Assembly: GCA_016214125.1 (NCBI GenBank)
Contig: JACRPC010000042.1
Coordinates: 87,733 to 151,732 of the forward strand
Source of the DNA: Rhodospirillales bacterium
GTDB taxonomy: Bacteria; Pseudomonadota; Alphaproteobacteria; Rhodospirillales; WMHbin7
DNA length: 64,000 nucleotides
Direction of reading: 5' to 3'
The notes below the pieces were generated by a model that had not been told where the DNA came from, made no database searches, and worked only from the letters and a program-made list of their open reading frames with translations. Made by a program: the position numbers and the translations under genes. Shown piece by piece: positions 41,990 to 51,800 of the stretch (its first letter is position 1; every line of letters begins with the position of its first letter).

Positions 41990-43618
41990 ATGCTGGTTCT
42001 TGGCGTTGGCGGTTTCATGCACGACTACAATTGCTGCCTGATCGACAGCGATACCGGGCGTGTCGCCATGGCCGAGGCAGAGCGCCTTTCACGGCGCAAG
42101 CATCACGCCATCAAGCCCGATGACGATCTGATGGTCCCCATTCGCAAGGTCTGCGACGACCTTGGCGTAAACCCGCGCAAGATCGCCGTCATCGCCTTTG
42201 GCCACACCGATCCCTTCGCCTGCAAGGACTGGTTCCGCCGCGAATTCACCAAGGCGAAAATCGTTGAGATCGATCACCACCTTTGCCATGCGGCGGGCGC
42301 CTTCTTCGCCTCGGACATCGATGACGCGCTGGTGGTCTCCGTCGATGGCTTTGGCGACGGCTCAAGCGGCTTGATCGCGCATGGCAAGGGCAACCGCCTG
42401 GAGGAGCTTGTCCGGCTGGATGACGTCAACAGCATCGGTCTTGAATATCTTCGCGCCACCTTCCACATCGGGCTCGGAGGCTACGGCGCCGAGGGCAAGA
42501 CGCAGGGCCTAGCCCCCTATGGCGAGCCCGCCTTGTTCGACGCCTACATGAAGGAGATTTCCGTCGATTCCAGCGGCCGTGTATGGCTGAGCGACCGCCT
42601 GCGCAGCCCGACATCCGCCTTAAGCGCCGAGGGCGGCTATATGAACACGCAACTGCTGACCAACGCCTTCCTGGACGATCTGTTTCCAAGGCGCATCCTG
42701 CCCGAGCCCTTGACCGGCGAACATAAGAACTTGGCGGCCACCGTTCAAAAGGTGCTTGAGCGCGTCGTTGGCGACATGGTGGCGGCCGGCCAGCGCCTGA
42801 CCAGGGCCGATCGCCTCGTCTTGAGCGGTGGCGTGTCGATGAACTCGTCGCTCAACGGCCGTCTGCTGAAGAGCGGAGCCTTCAAGGAAATCTTTACCCT
42901 GCCCATGTCTTCGGATCGCGGCATTGGTCTCGGCGCGGCGCTCCATTTTTTGCATGTGAGCGAAGGCATGCCCCGTTTCTTCAATCTGAAGCATGTCTTT
43001 TTTGGGGCGGCAAACGATGACAAGGCTGCTCTCAAGGCGATGCAGCGCTCTGGTCTGAAAATTGAGCGCCCATCCGATCCGGTTGCCTTTGCCGCCGAGG
43101 CGTTGTCGCAGAGCAAGATCCTGGGCTGGGTGCAGGGCCGTTCCGAACTGGGTGCCCGCGCCCTCGGGCACCGCAGCATCCTGGCGGACCCCCGCAAGGC
43201 CGAGATGAAGGACATCATCAACGCGCGCGTCAAGCACCGGGAGTGGTTCCGGCCCTTCGCGCCCGTCTCGCCGGCCGAACTGGCCGCAGGTTATTTCGAC
43301 TATCCCGAAGGCGTCGCCGACCTTGGCTTCATGACCTTCACCGTCGATGCCAAGGAGGAGGCGGCGCTTCGGGCCCCGGCCACGGTTCATGTGGATCGCA
43401 CATCAAGGCTGCAAACTCTGGTCAAGGAACGCGACCCTGACCTTCACCGGCTCGCCCTGCTTTTTGGCGACATTACGGGCGTTCCCGTCTTGTTGAACAC
43501 CAGCTTCAACGACAAGGACGAGCCGATCGTCGAGACGGCTGAAGAGGCCGTCCGCACCTTTCTGGGGTCCGACATGGATGTGTTGATTATCGGCTCTGTC
43601 GTAGGAACCAAGGCATGA
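41990..43618 (+). CDS. NodU/CmcH-family carbamoyltransferase
   Basis: A 542-residue O-carbamoyltransferase. Family motifs in order are GGFMHDYNCCL near the start, EIDHHLCHAAGAFF (His pair), GAEGKTQGLAPYGEP, SGGVSMNSSLNG, then the C-terminal YrdC-like/carbamoyl domain with GRSELGARALGHRSIL and LLNTSFNDKDEPIV. These enzymes transfer the carbamoyl group from carbamoyl phosphate via an adenylate to a sugar hydroxyl. GGAG precedes ATG 41990 at good spacing. The stop overlaps the next gene (ATGA), linking it with a hydrolase and a radical SAM protein. Confidence 0.93.
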   Translation: MLVLGVGGFMHDYNCCLIDSDTGRVAMAEAERLSRRKHHAIKPDDDLMVPIRKVCDDLGVNPRKIAVIAFGHTDPFACKDWFRREFTKAKIVEIDHHLCHAAGAFFASDIDDALVVSVDGFGDGSSGLIAHGKGNRLEELVRLDDVNSIGLEYLRATFHIGLGGYGAEGKTQGLAPYGEPALFDAYMKEISVDSSGRVWLSDRLRSPTSALSAEGGYMNTQLLTNAFLDDLFPRRILPEPLTGEHKNLAATVQKVLERVVGDMVAAGQRLTRADRLVLSGGVSMNSSLNGRLLKSGAFKEIFTLPMSSDRGIGLGAALHFLHVSEGMPRFFNLKHVFFGAANDDKAALKAMQRSGLKIERPSDPVAFAAEALSQSKILGWVQGRSELGARALGHRSILADPRKAEMKDIINARVKHREWFRPFAPVSPAELAAGYFDYPEGVADLGFMTFTVDAKEEAALRAPATVHVDRTSRLQTLVKERDPDLHRLALLFGDITGVPVLLNTSFNDKDEPIVETAEEAVRTFLGSDMDVLIIGSVVGTKA

Positions 43619-44583
43619 CGCCGTCCCTGGCATCGCGCATCCGGGGCTTCCGCCAGCGCGCCCTGGAAAAGGGCCTTAGCGAAACCTTGCGCCGCGCCCT
43701 TCTGGCGCGCCTCGCCAACCCAGGCGAAGGCCTGCCTTTTTCACGCATCAATCCAACCGGCCTTTTTGCTTCGGATGTTAGCGCCCTTCATGAGGAGGAG
43801 CGCAAGCGCATCCGGGCTTCATCGTTCCTGATGGACGCGTCGCAAGTCGAATCCACCTACCCGCATCATATCGAATCGAACGGCAGGATCCTGCGCTTTG
43901 CCTATCTGCCGGCCAGGGAGAAGCCGCGGGGACTGGTCGTGCTCTTTCACGGCCATGACGCCTTCTTGCACATGGGGCCGCTCGCGCCCTGGCGGGAGTT
44001 CGATGTGCTGGCGCCCTGGGATACGTTTGGCTACAAGCGCCAGGGGAGCTGGTTCTGGGGCGAAAAGGGCCAGGCCTTCGTCGAGGCCCTCGTTCAAGAC
44101 CTCATCCAGCGCCACCTTGCCAAAATGCCGGGCTTACCTTGGTTTGTGACGGGAGCGTCCATGGGGGGGTTCGGCGCTCTCTGGCACGGCTTGAAGTTTG
44201 GAGCCAACGGCGTATATATCCAGTGTCCCCAGATCGACCTGGCTCGCAAGATTGTCGATTTCGGCAGCGACGAGCCCACCAATCCGTACCGCCACTTGCG
44301 AGGGGGGGATGGTGCGATGCTTCCAGATCTTCTGGCGCTCGCCAAGTCCCAGGCAGATCTGCCGCCCCTTTTCTTGATCCAGAACCAATATGACCACATC
44401 AATCCATTCGCCGAGCACGCCTGGAAGCTCCTGGAGATCTACAATTCCAAGAGCGCCTGGTACGGTCTGCGTATTCATCCCTCGATCGGCCATGGGGGCG
44501 ATGGCAGCCAGGCAGAGGCCGAAATGTTCTTCGCCTGTTTGATCGACAAATCGCCGGCACGCCGCTTCAAGAGAGAGTCCTGA
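43615..44583 (+). CDS. Alpha/beta hydrolase (esterase-like)
   Basis: A 322-residue alpha/beta hydrolase. VVLFHGHDAF is the oxyanion loop, GASMGGFGA carries the nucleophile S182, NQYDHINPF gives a likely Asp and SIGHGGDG the likely His. No signal peptide is visible, so it acts in the cytosol. Sandwiched between the carbamoyltransferase and a radical SAM gene with ATGA and TGATG junctions, it may deacylate or transfer an acyl group on a sugar; substrate unknown. Confidence 0.8.
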   Translation: MTPSLASRIRGFRQRALEKGLSETLRRALLARLANPGEGLPFSRINPTGLFASDVSALHEEERKRIRASSFLMDASQVESTYPHHIESNGRILRFAYLPAREKPRGLVVLFHGHDAFLHMGPLAPWREFDVLAPWDTFGYKRQGSWFWGEKGQAFVEALVQDLIQRHLAKMPGLPWFVTGASMGGFGALWHGLKFGANGVYIQCPQIDLARKIVDFGSDEPTNPYRHLRGGDGAMLPDLLALAKSQADLPPLFLIQNQYDHINPFAEHAWKLLEIYNSKSAWYGLRIHPSIGHGGDGSQAEAEMFFACLIDKSPARRFKRES

Positions 44584-46103
44584 TGCGCGGGGTAACCCAA
44601 CGCTTGATGCTGATCGAGCCTCCCTTCTACAGGCTCTACAAGGACAGTTTCTCTCTGATCAAGTTTCCTCTTGGGCTTGGCTATCTTGCCGCCGTCACGC
44701 TTCGCGATACGGACTGGAAAGTTCTTGCCTACAATGCCGACTTCAATCCTCGGAGCAGCGAGCCCGTCACACTGGCGCACATGGCGGGGCAAGGCTACGA
44801 TTCTTACCTCGCCAATCTGCGCGATCCCGCCATGCCCATTTGGCGCGAGGTAAAAGGCGCCATCGAAGACTTCATGCCTTGCGTCGTCGGCATCAGCGCC
44901 AAGACGCAGAATTACGCCTCCGCCTCGCTTGTCGGCTCCATCGTCAAACAGATAGACCCGACGATTCTGGTCGTCGTCGGTGGGCCGCATCCCTCTATGG
45001 CCGGAGGAAAGGCACTGGATTGCCCTTATTTCGACGTTGCAGCCGCCGGAGAGGGCGAAGAGACCTTGGTGGAGCTCCTTAAGGCAATTGAGAGCGGCGA
45101 AAATCTTGGCGTCGTGCGGGGCATCTATTTTCGCGAGGATGGCGAGATCCGCCAAACGCCCCCGCGCCTCAACCTCCCGGATCTTGATAAGCTCCCCCAC
45201 CCCCACACGGCGGCCCCTTCGGCTCTCAAGGATTTCTCCTCCTACCCTCTGGGAGCGTTCAAGTTCGTTTTCGCCACGAGAGGCTGTCCTTATGGCTGCG
45301 AATTCTGCGGATCTCGGAACATCTGGTCGCGCAAGGTCCGCTACCGATCCGCCCGCAACGTCGTCGATGAGATCAAGGGGTTGATGAGGTTAGGCTTGAC
45401 CTCCGTCCATTTTGACGACGACACGTTCGGCATCGCCAAGAAATACCTTGCCGAACTGTGCGGCTTGCTGGCCGCCGAATGCCCCGGCCTGGCGTGGAGT
45501 TGCGAAACGACGGTCAATATTATCGATAAAGAAACCGTGGGTTTGATGAAGCGCGCGGGATGCCACAGCATCCAAATTGGCGTCGAGTCCGGCAACAACG
45601 CGATGCTGAAAAAGATTCAGAAGAACATCACGATCGACAGAGCGATGGAGGCAGCGGCGCTGATTCGCAGGCACGGCATTGCGGTACAGACTTTCTTCAT
45701 GGCGGGTTTTCCCGAAGAAACGGAGGAGACTCTGGCGGATACTTGGCGCGCCATTACGTCCATTCAGACGGACGAGATTCTTTTCAGCATTTTCACGCCC
45801 TATCCCGGCACCGACACGTTTGCCTGGTGCAGGGAACGCGGCCTCGTATCGGACGATTACGACGTGTCTCTCTACAATCACCAAAGCCCGGAGAACTGCT
45901 TTACCGCCTTCATCCCACGCGAACGCTTCCGCCAGTTGATTGGGGCCATGATGGTCGATGTTGACCGGCTGAACGACAAAAAGCGGCTACGGCGACAATG
46001 GCGCGAGAGGCTGGCTCGCGCTCACGGCAGCTTGAAGCAGGATGGCCTCGCCCGGACGCTCGTCAGAGCGGCACACTACGCCCGGCGGCAATTGTGGGCT
46101 TGA
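44583..46103 (+). CDS. Radical SAM protein with B12-binding-like domain
   Basis: A 506-residue protein of the B12-binding-domain radical SAM type. The N-terminal domain has FPLGLGYLAAV, VVVGGPHPSM and AAGEGEETLVEL; the DxHxxG motif is not seen. The cluster motif GCPYGCEFCGS gives C235, C239 and C242, followed by FDDDTFG and IQIGVESGNNAML and FFMAGFPEET, all typical of this class. Such enzymes include methylases and sugar or lipid-modifying members. It is coupled to the hydrolase (TGATG) and to the next glycosyltransferase. Confidence 0.9.
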   Translation: MRGVTQRLMLIEPPFYRLYKDSFSLIKFPLGLGYLAAVTLRDTDWKVLAYNADFNPRSSEPVTLAHMAGQGYDSYLANLRDPAMPIWREVKGAIEDFMPCVVGISAKTQNYASASLVGSIVKQIDPTILVVVGGPHPSMAGGKALDCPYFDVAAAGEGEETLVELLKAIESGENLGVVRGIYFREDGEIRQTPPRLNLPDLDKLPHPHTAAPSALKDFSSYPLGAFKFVFATRGCPYGCEFCGSRNIWSRKVRYRSARNVVDEIKGLMRLGLTSVHFDDDTFGIAKKYLAELCGLLAAECPGLAWSCETTVNIIDKETVGLMKRAGCHSIQIGVESGNNAMLKKIQKNITIDRAMEAAALIRRHGIAVQTFFMAGFPEETEETLADTWRAITSIQTDEILFSIFTPYPGTDTFAWCRERGLVSDDYDVSLYNHQSPENCFTAFIPRERFRQLIGAMMVDVDRLNDKKRLRRQWRERLARAHGSLKQDGLARTLVRAAHYARRQLWA

Positions 46104-47128
46104 GGCAAGAGCCGCAAGTCGGCGTGCTGCTCTGCGTTTGCAATGGCGCGCCGCATTTGCGAAATGCCATTGAGAGCATGCTGGGCCAAGAGGGTCCAGA
46201 GGTCGAGTTTGTTGTCGTCGATGACGGCTCGACCGATTCAACGCCCGGAATCCTCGCCTCGTACAAGGACCCTCGGCTTGTCATCCTCCGCAATTCTCAG
46301 AATCTCGGATTGACGGCATCGCTTAACCGGGGGCTTGTGGTTGTGCGCGCGCCTCTGGTCGCGCGCATGGACGCCGACGATGTAGCGTCGCCTGGCCGTC
46401 TAGCCCGGCAGCGGCAGAAGCTGGAGGAAGAAGGGGCGGATATTGTTTTCTGCCGATGCCGCATGGAAGACGAGGTGACGGGATCAAGCTGGAACTGGAA
46501 GGAATTGCCGTTGCCGCTTCGCGCATGGCGCAACCTATTCAGCAATTACTATGGTCTGCATCCTGCCGCGATGTTTCGCGCCGACGCCATTCGCTCCCTT
46601 GGCGGCTATGATGAAAAATTCCGTCGCGGCCAAGATTATGATTTATGGGACCGCGCGGAGGCGGCTGGCTTGCGCTTCGCCTACGAGCCGGCGGAACTGC
46701 TTCATTACCGCTGGCACGACAAGGCGATATCGCGAACCTTCTCCAGCGAGCAGTTTGAAACCGGCAAAATGGTCAGTCTCCGCGCCCAGGCTCGTCTTTT
46801 TCCCGATGCCACTCCCGGAGAGCGCTTGGGGCTCTACAATCTGATGTTCGACTACGCCCTGCCCGTTCCCGAAGAGGCGACGTCTGAAGCGCTTGTCCAT
46901 CTTGGCCGCCGCGTCGAGACCTTTTTCGCCGGGCAAGGCTTAAGTCCCAGAGGCAGCGGGGCGCGCAGCATCTGGGACGACGTGTCCCGCCATCTTTCCC
47001 GACGTCTGGCGAAACTTCCGGCCTCCCAACGAGGCGCGGCAGGACGGCTCGCTCTTGCATCGGCATTCAAAGCACGCTCATTTCGCGCCCTGTCACGCCT
47101 TGCCTGGCGGAACGTCCAAACCACATGA
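46100..47128 (+). CDS. Glycosyltransferase family 2
   Basis: A 342-residue GT-A fold protein: VGVLLCVCNGAPHLRNAI, VVDDGSTDSTPGI and ARMDADDVASPGRL (DxD). GGYDEKFRRGQDYDLW is the conserved acceptor-side motif. TTG 46100 overlaps the previous stop (TTGA), matching the coupling style here; GTG 46094 is an alternative. Inverting transfer of a sugar to a lipid-linked acceptor is expected. It overlaps the following GT4 by ATGA. Confidence 0.9.
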   Translation: MRQEPQVGVLLCVCNGAPHLRNAIESMLGQEGPEVEFVVVDDGSTDSTPGILASYKDPRLVILRNSQNLGLTASLNRGLVVVRAPLVARMDADDVASPGRLARQRQKLEEEGADIVFCRCRMEDEVTGSSWNWKELPLPLRAWRNLFSNYYGLHPAAMFRADAIRSLGGYDEKFRRGQDYDLWDRAEAAGLRFAYEPAELLHYRWHDKAISRTFSSEQFETGKMVSLRAQARLFPDATPGERLGLYNLMFDYALPVPEEATSEALVHLGRRVETFFAGQGLSPRGSGARSIWDDVSRHLSRRLAKLPASQRGAAGRLALASAFKARSFRALSRLAWRNVQTT

Positions 47129-48309
47129 GCCGCATTGCCGTCGTCACCGATCGCCGTCCGCCATCCTGGGGGGGAGGCGTCGCCACTGCGCATTTTCATT
47201 GCGCCCGCTTGCTGTCCTCCTGCGGACATGACGTAAAAGTCTTTGCGACCTTCGATCCGCTGGGAGATTCGGAAGACGTCGTGCGGCGTACGGCTTCCGA
47301 TCGATATTTGAAATTCCTGCGGCGGGCCAATTCCGCCATCTTTAGGATTCTCGATCCCGGAAGGCTAGCCTATCAATTGATGGATATCGCGCAGCGCGCC
47401 CCAGGCAGCCGCAAAGTCGCTGCCGTGCTGGCACGTTTTGATCCTGACGTGGTTATTCTTCCCGATCACGGCGCGCCGGGCTTGTGGTTACCCAAACTTC
47501 CCAGGGCGAAGAAAGTGATGATTGCCCACCACAACCCCTCGCGCTTCGCCTTGATGCCCGGCATGGCGCCGCTCTCTGGGCGGGATATTGCCCTCGCCAT
47601 GTGGCTGGAAGACCGCGTGCTGCGGTCGATCGATCTGGTCATTTGTCCATCGCACTACATGGCAGGGGTATTTCGCGAGACCCATCGCTTCCATGGCCCT
47701 ATTGAGGTCATTCCAAATCTGGTTGATCCGGCGTTTCACGCTTCCGTGCCGGCGGATGACCCTCGCCAAGGCCTGGGATTGGCCCCAGACGACCCGCTGA
47801 TCTTCGTTCCCGCGGGCGGCAACCGCTTTAAGGGCGCCGATTACCTGCCGCGGATTGCGGAGCGCCTCAACAGTTACGGCCGGGCTTTCGGCCTCTTCGT
47901 CTCGGGTCATGTTCCGGATGTTTTGCGCCGGGAACTTCCTTGGCAAATTCCCGTCTTCGCTCCAGGCGTGCAGTCCGGAGAGGGCGTGCTTTCGGCGCTG
48001 AAGGCCTGCAGTTTCGGCATCTATCCAACCTTGGTGGAAAATTACAGCATGGCGCTCCTTGAGGCGGCGCTGAGCGGCGTTCCCATGCTGACCTTCGACG
48101 TCGGAGGCAATTCTGAAATCATTCTTGACGGCGTCAATGGCCGTCTTGTCCCGGCTTACGACGTCGAGGCCCTGATGCGAGCCGCCGAAGACCTGCTGCG
48201 TGATTCAGCCCGACTTCTTTCCCTGCAAGGCACGACACTTCGCGACGCAAAGAGCCGGCTTGCGGCGGAACATCATCTGGCTCGCTTCGAACGGGCGATC
48301 ACCCAGTGA
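47125..48309 (+). CDS. Glycosyltransferase family 4
   Basis: A 394-residue GT4. GGGVATAHFHCARLL is the N-terminal acceptor-domain motif, VIPNLVDPAFH the hinge, FVPAGGNRFKGADYL the donor-domain start, and PTLVENYSMALLEAALSGVPML the EX7E site, with FDVGGNSEII after it. It shares four bases with each neighbour (ATGA and GTGA), so the three glycosyltransferases 46100-49643 are probably co-translated. Confidence 0.9.
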   Translation: MSRIAVVTDRRPPSWGGGVATAHFHCARLLSSCGHDVKVFATFDPLGDSEDVVRRTASDRYLKFLRRANSAIFRILDPGRLAYQLMDIAQRAPGSRKVAAVLARFDPDVVILPDHGAPGLWLPKLPRAKKVMIAHHNPSRFALMPGMAPLSGRDIALAMWLEDRVLRSIDLVICPSHYMAGVFRETHRFHGPIEVIPNLVDPAFHASVPADDPRQGLGLAPDDPLIFVPAGGNRFKGADYLPRIAERLNSYGRAFGLFVSGHVPDVLRRELPWQIPVFAPGVQSGEGVLSALKACSFGIYPTLVENYSMALLEAALSGVPMLTFDVGGNSEIILDGVNGRLVPAYDVEALMRAAEDLLRDSARLLSLQGTTLRDAKSRLAAEHHLARFERAITQ

Positions 48310-49643
48310 ATATTTTGCAGGTCAATACTTTCGACCGCGGCGGCGGCGCCGAGGCGGTGGCGCTGGGGCTGCACCGGGCGTATCGCGCGCGGGGCCATTC
48401 GGCCCATCTGGCCGTCCGGCGCAAGCTGACGGACGAAGAGGGCGTTCTCGCCATTCCGGAAACAGACGGGCTGAACCCCCTGGCGCGCTTTCTTGTCAAG
48501 GGAACGGCGCGCGTCAATGCCATTTCCGGCCGTGCGGGAACCTGGATGAGAGCCGTGGCTCGCCCGTATGCAGCATGGGAAAGACTGCTTGGCCATGAGG
48601 ACTTTTCCTTCCCCGCAACCAAGAGTCTGCTCGATCTTCCGTCGGTGAAGCCCGACATTCTGCAGACACACAATCTGCACGGCAATTATTTCGATTTGCG
48701 TATGCTGCCCGAATTCTGTGTGCGCCTTCCCCTGCTTCTTACCTTGCACGACGCATGGCCGTTCAGCGGCCATTGCGCACACTCCTTCGCCTGCGACAGA
48801 TGGAGGACGGGGTGCGGCCAATGTCCCGACCTCTCGATTTATCCGCCGGTCGCACGCGACGCGACGGCCTTCAACTGGCGAAGGAAGCGCGGCATCTTCG
48901 CGCGCTGCCGGCTTTTCGTATCGGCTCCTTCGTCCTGGCTATTGAACCGGGCCCAGCAATCGATTCTTGCCCCGGCCATACGCGAGGCCCGTGTGATCGA
49001 AAACGGCATCGACGACGCGTTCTTTGCCGATCTGCCGCAAAGCGAGGCGCGCGGGAGGCTCAATCTTCCGCAGAACGCCGCCATTCTTTTCTTTGCGGCC
49101 AACACGGTAAGAAAAAACGAATGGAAGGACTTCGCCACCATTCGCGCCGCCTTCTCCATCATCGCCCACGCCCTAGAGGGTCGTCCGGCCATTCTACTCG
49201 CACTGGGCGACGACGCGCCCGATGAGCGGATCGGTCAGGCGCGCCTGATCTCGCTGCCTTTCCGTAGCGATCCGGCCGAGGTGTTTGCGTATTATCGTGC
49301 GGCCGATCTTTACCTCCATGCCGCACGCGTCGAAACATTCTCCCTTACCATAGCGGAAGCGCAGGCAGCGGGCACGCCGGTGATCGCAACCGCCGTCGGG
49401 GCAGTGCCCGAGCGGATCGTCTGCGCCAGCCGGAATCCGGTGGCCATCTCGACTGGAATGCTTGTCGAACCCGGTGATGCCGGCGCCATGGCAAATGCCG
49501 CCTTGGCGATTCTGGGCGATCCCGTTCTCGCGCGCGTCTTGTCCGGCAACGCCCAACTTCACGCACGGGCTTTATATCGCCGCTCCCGTCAGGCGGCGGC
49601 TTATCTTGATTGGTTCGAGAGCATGCTGTCGCAGCCGGCTTGA
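48306..49643 (+). CDS. Glycosyltransferase family 4
   Basis: A 445-residue GT4 protein: ILQVNTFDRGGGAEAVA at the N-terminus, TLHDAWPFSGHC with CPDL (a pattern seen in WcaL-like fucosyl/galactosyl transferases), and AARVETFSLTIAEAQAAGTPVI as EX7E. GTG start overlaps the previous stop. Its 3' end overlaps the convergent gmd gene by 43 bases, so there is no room for an intervening terminator. Confidence 0.9.
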   Translation: MNILQVNTFDRGGGAEAVALGLHRAYRARGHSAHLAVRRKLTDEEGVLAIPETDGLNPLARFLVKGTARVNAISGRAGTWMRAVARPYAAWERLLGHEDFSFPATKSLLDLPSVKPDILQTHNLHGNYFDLRMLPEFCVRLPLLLTLHDAWPFSGHCAHSFACDRWRTGCGQCPDLSIYPPVARDATAFNWRRKRGIFARCRLFVSAPSSWLLNRAQQSILAPAIREARVIENGIDDAFFADLPQSEARGRLNLPQNAAILFFAANTVRKNEWKDFATIRAAFSIIAHALEGRPAILLALGDDAPDERIGQARLISLPFRSDPAEVFAYYRAADLYLHAARVETFSLTIAEAQAAGTPVIATAVGAVPERIVCASRNPVAISTGMLVEPGDAGAMANAALAILGDPVLARVLSGNAQLHARALYRRSRQAAAYLDWFESMLSQPA

Positions 49644-50602
49644 CGTTCGGCCGCCAGCATAAGCCGGATGAGGTCCTTCATGAGAATCTTCGCCTGCCAG
49701 CCAAGCTTCTCCTTGGCCTTGGCCGGGTTGCCCCGGCTGACGATCAGGTCGCTGGGGCGGAAGAGGGATGGATCTATGTCAACGTGAGCTTTCCAATCGA
49801 GACCGACGGCGGAAAAGGTCTCCGAGACGAAGTCTTCAAGCCTGTGGCTCTCGCCTGTGGCGATGACGAAGTCTTCGGGCTCGGCCCTTGCCAGCATGGC
49901 GGCCATGGCCTCGACATAGTCCGGCGCCCAGCCCCAGTCTCGGATGATATCCAGCCTACCCAGCTTGATCTTTTCTGCGCGGCCCTCGGCGACCCGCAGG
50001 GCCCCCCCAATGATTTTGCGCGTTACAAAGCGCGCCGGGCGCAGGGGGGATTCGTGATTGAAGAGAATCCCCGAGCAGGCGAACATGCCGTAGGCGTCCC
50101 GGTAATTCGCCACCTCCCAGTAAGCTGCCGCCTTGGCGACCGCATAGGGACTGCAGGGACGGAACGGCGTGTCCTCATTGGCGGGCGCGTCGCCCGTGTT
50201 GCCGAAGCATTCCGACGAGCAGGCATTGTAGAACCGCGCCTTGCTGCCCATCACGCGTATCGCTTCGAGAATGTTGAGAGTGCCTATGACGTTGCTCTCC
50301 AGAGTTTCGGCGGGTTGGCTGAAGGACAGACCGACCGAACTCTGCCCGGCCAAATTATAGATTTCCGTCGGCTCGACACGGGTGATGACTTGAAAGACGC
50401 TACGGAAGTCCGTCTGCACGGCGGAATGCGCTTTGATCCGCTCGCGAATGCCGAGCGCGACAAGGTTTGAAAACGAGGCAAGGTCGGCATCGCGCGACGT
50501 GCCATGGACCTCGAATCCTTTGGCAAGAAGATGGCTAGCCAGATAAGCTCCGTCCTGGCCCGACACGCCGAAGATCAAGGCGTTTCCTCTTTCTCCTCCC
50601 AT
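49601..50602 (-). CDS. gmd: GDP-mannose 4,6-dehydratase
   Basis: A 333-residue extended SDR: FGVSGQDGAYL (dinucleotide fold; Thr of the usual TGxxGQDG is not conserved), ACSSECFG with S129 and E131 at the dehydratase active site, SPYAVAK giving Y153 and K157, LFNHESPLR, FVTRKI and RDWGWAPDYVEAM. These are Gmd hallmarks. The product, GDP-4-keto-6-deoxymannose, would feed the aminotransferase at 55393. ATG 50602 is preferred over TTG 50617 because GGAG sits eight bases upstream. It is transcribed opposite to its neighbours and has a plausible promoter at 50638-50666. Confidence 0.9.
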   Translation of the reverse strand: MGGERGNALIFGVSGQDGAYLASHLLAKGFEVHGTSRDADLASFSNLVALGIRERIKAHSAVQTDFRSVFQVITRVEPTEIYNLAGQSSVGLSFSQPAETLESNVIGTLNILEAIRVMGSKARFYNACSSECFGNTGDAPANEDTPFRPCSPYAVAKAAAYWEVANYRDAYGMFACSGILFNHESPLRPARFVTRKIIGGALRVAEGRAEKIKLGRLDIIRDWGWAPDYVEAMAAMLARAEPEDFVIATGESHRLEDFVSETFSAVGLDWKAHVDIDPSLFRPSDLIVSRGNPAKAKEKLGWQAKILMKDLIRLMLAAERQAGCDSMLSNQSR

Positions 50603-50637
50603 GCCGAATGGCTCCAACCCTTGAATTCCCTTATAAC

Positions 50638-50666
50638 GTCATACGCCATCCTTTCTTGTCCCACAA
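50638..50666 (-). promoter_or_regulatory. Candidate sigma70-type promoter for gmd
   Basis: On the minus strand TTGTGG (50666-50661) and TATGAC (50643-50638) are separated by 17 bases, and the -10-like box ends 35 bases before the gmd ATG. Similarity to consensus is partial, and the same TTGTGG...TATGA pattern recurs before the FkbM gene. Confidence 0.32.
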
Positions 50667-50678
50667 CTGGCCTGCAAC

Positions 50679-51800
50679 GTGATTGACGCCGTGAAGTCGC
50701 TGGCCCGGCAGGGACTGGCCGCCTCGTGGGGGGGGCTGGCCAAGCTGGGGGTGCGGCCAGAGCCGTGCACGCCGGTCTCCTATATCGTCGAACGCGGCGA
50801 AGGCTGGTCGATTCGCTGGGATGGCGACTACTACGCACAGTCGGTCAACGCGCTCCGGGCCAATACCGTCGCGGTCGCCGATCGACCCGAGAGGTTGATT
50901 GGCAGCATCGCCCATTTCGGCTCCCAATTTGTCTGGGAATTGTGGACCAAGCCGCTGGCTTCATCCAACCGGCAGCTCGTCACCTATTTTCATGGCAAGC
51001 CTGAGGACGGCCCCGACATGGCGCGCCATGTCGATTTTTTTCTGCGCAATCTGAATCGCGTGGAGAGGATAATCACCGCCGCGACCCTTATGGAGCAAAG
51101 ACTGCTGGCCTGGGGCGTTCCGCGGGCCAAGCTTCTCCGTGTCCCCTTGGGGGTTGATCCCGTCCTGTTCCATCCTCCCACGGCGGCCGAGAAGGAAGAG
51201 GCGCGCCGGGAGTTCCGCGTGCCGCCGGGCCGTTTTTGCATCGGCTCCTTTCAGAAGGACGGCGTCGGCTGGGGTGAGGGCATGGAGCCCAAGCTGATCA
51301 AGGGGCCGGACCTGCTGGTAGAAACTGCGGCGCGGCTGGCCAAGCGCTTCCCTATTTTCGTCCTGCTGACGGGGCCGGCGCGCGGCTACGTCAAGGCCGG
51401 TCTGGAGAGAAACGGCATCGCCTATCATCACGTCTTCCTTCGTGATTACTTATCTGTTGCCAGAGCCTACCGGGCGCTTGATCTTTACGTGATGACGTCG
51501 CGCGAGGAAGGGGGGCCCAAGGCGTTGCTGGAATCGCTAGCCAGCGGCGTGCCTTTGGTTTCGACCCGCGTCGGCATGGCCGATGATCTTTTCCCCGATA
51601 CCAAGGACGTGAGGATGGTGCAGCCCGGCGATTTGGAGGGCCTGACGCGGGCGGCGGACATTCAGCTTACCGATCATAACGGCGCTCTTAGCCTTGCCGA
51701 GGCCGGTCGCAAGCTGGCGCTTGACTACGCCTGGGACAAGGTGGGGCGGGTTCTTCTGGAGCGGGCCTACGCACCTCTCCTGAAAGATCGCCTCCCTTGA
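50679..51800 (+). CDS. Glycosyltransferase family 4
   Basis: A 373-residue GT4 starting with GTG 50679. VPLGVDPVLFHP is the hinge, and TSREEGGPKALLESLASGVPLVSTRVG contains the EX7E motif. The region GSFQKDGVGWGEG/KLIKGPDLLVE matches the first domain of the tandem transferase at 36181, so the two are paralogous. It is divergent from gmd by 76 bases and coupled to the next gene (TTGA). Confidence 0.9.
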   Translation: MIDAVKSLARQGLAASWGGLAKLGVRPEPCTPVSYIVERGEGWSIRWDGDYYAQSVNALRANTVAVADRPERLIGSIAHFGSQFVWELWTKPLASSNRQLVTYFHGKPEDGPDMARHVDFFLRNLNRVERIITAATLMEQRLLAWGVPRAKLLRVPLGVDPVLFHPPTAAEKEEARREFRVPPGRFCIGSFQKDGVGWGEGMEPKLIKGPDLLVETAARLAKRFPIFVLLTGPARGYVKAGLERNGIAYHHVFLRDYLSVARAYRALDLYVMTSREEGGPKALLESLASGVPLVSTRVGMADDLFPDTKDVRMVQPGDLEGLTRAADIQLTDHNGALSLAEAGRKLALDYAWDKVGRVLLERAYAPLLKDRLP

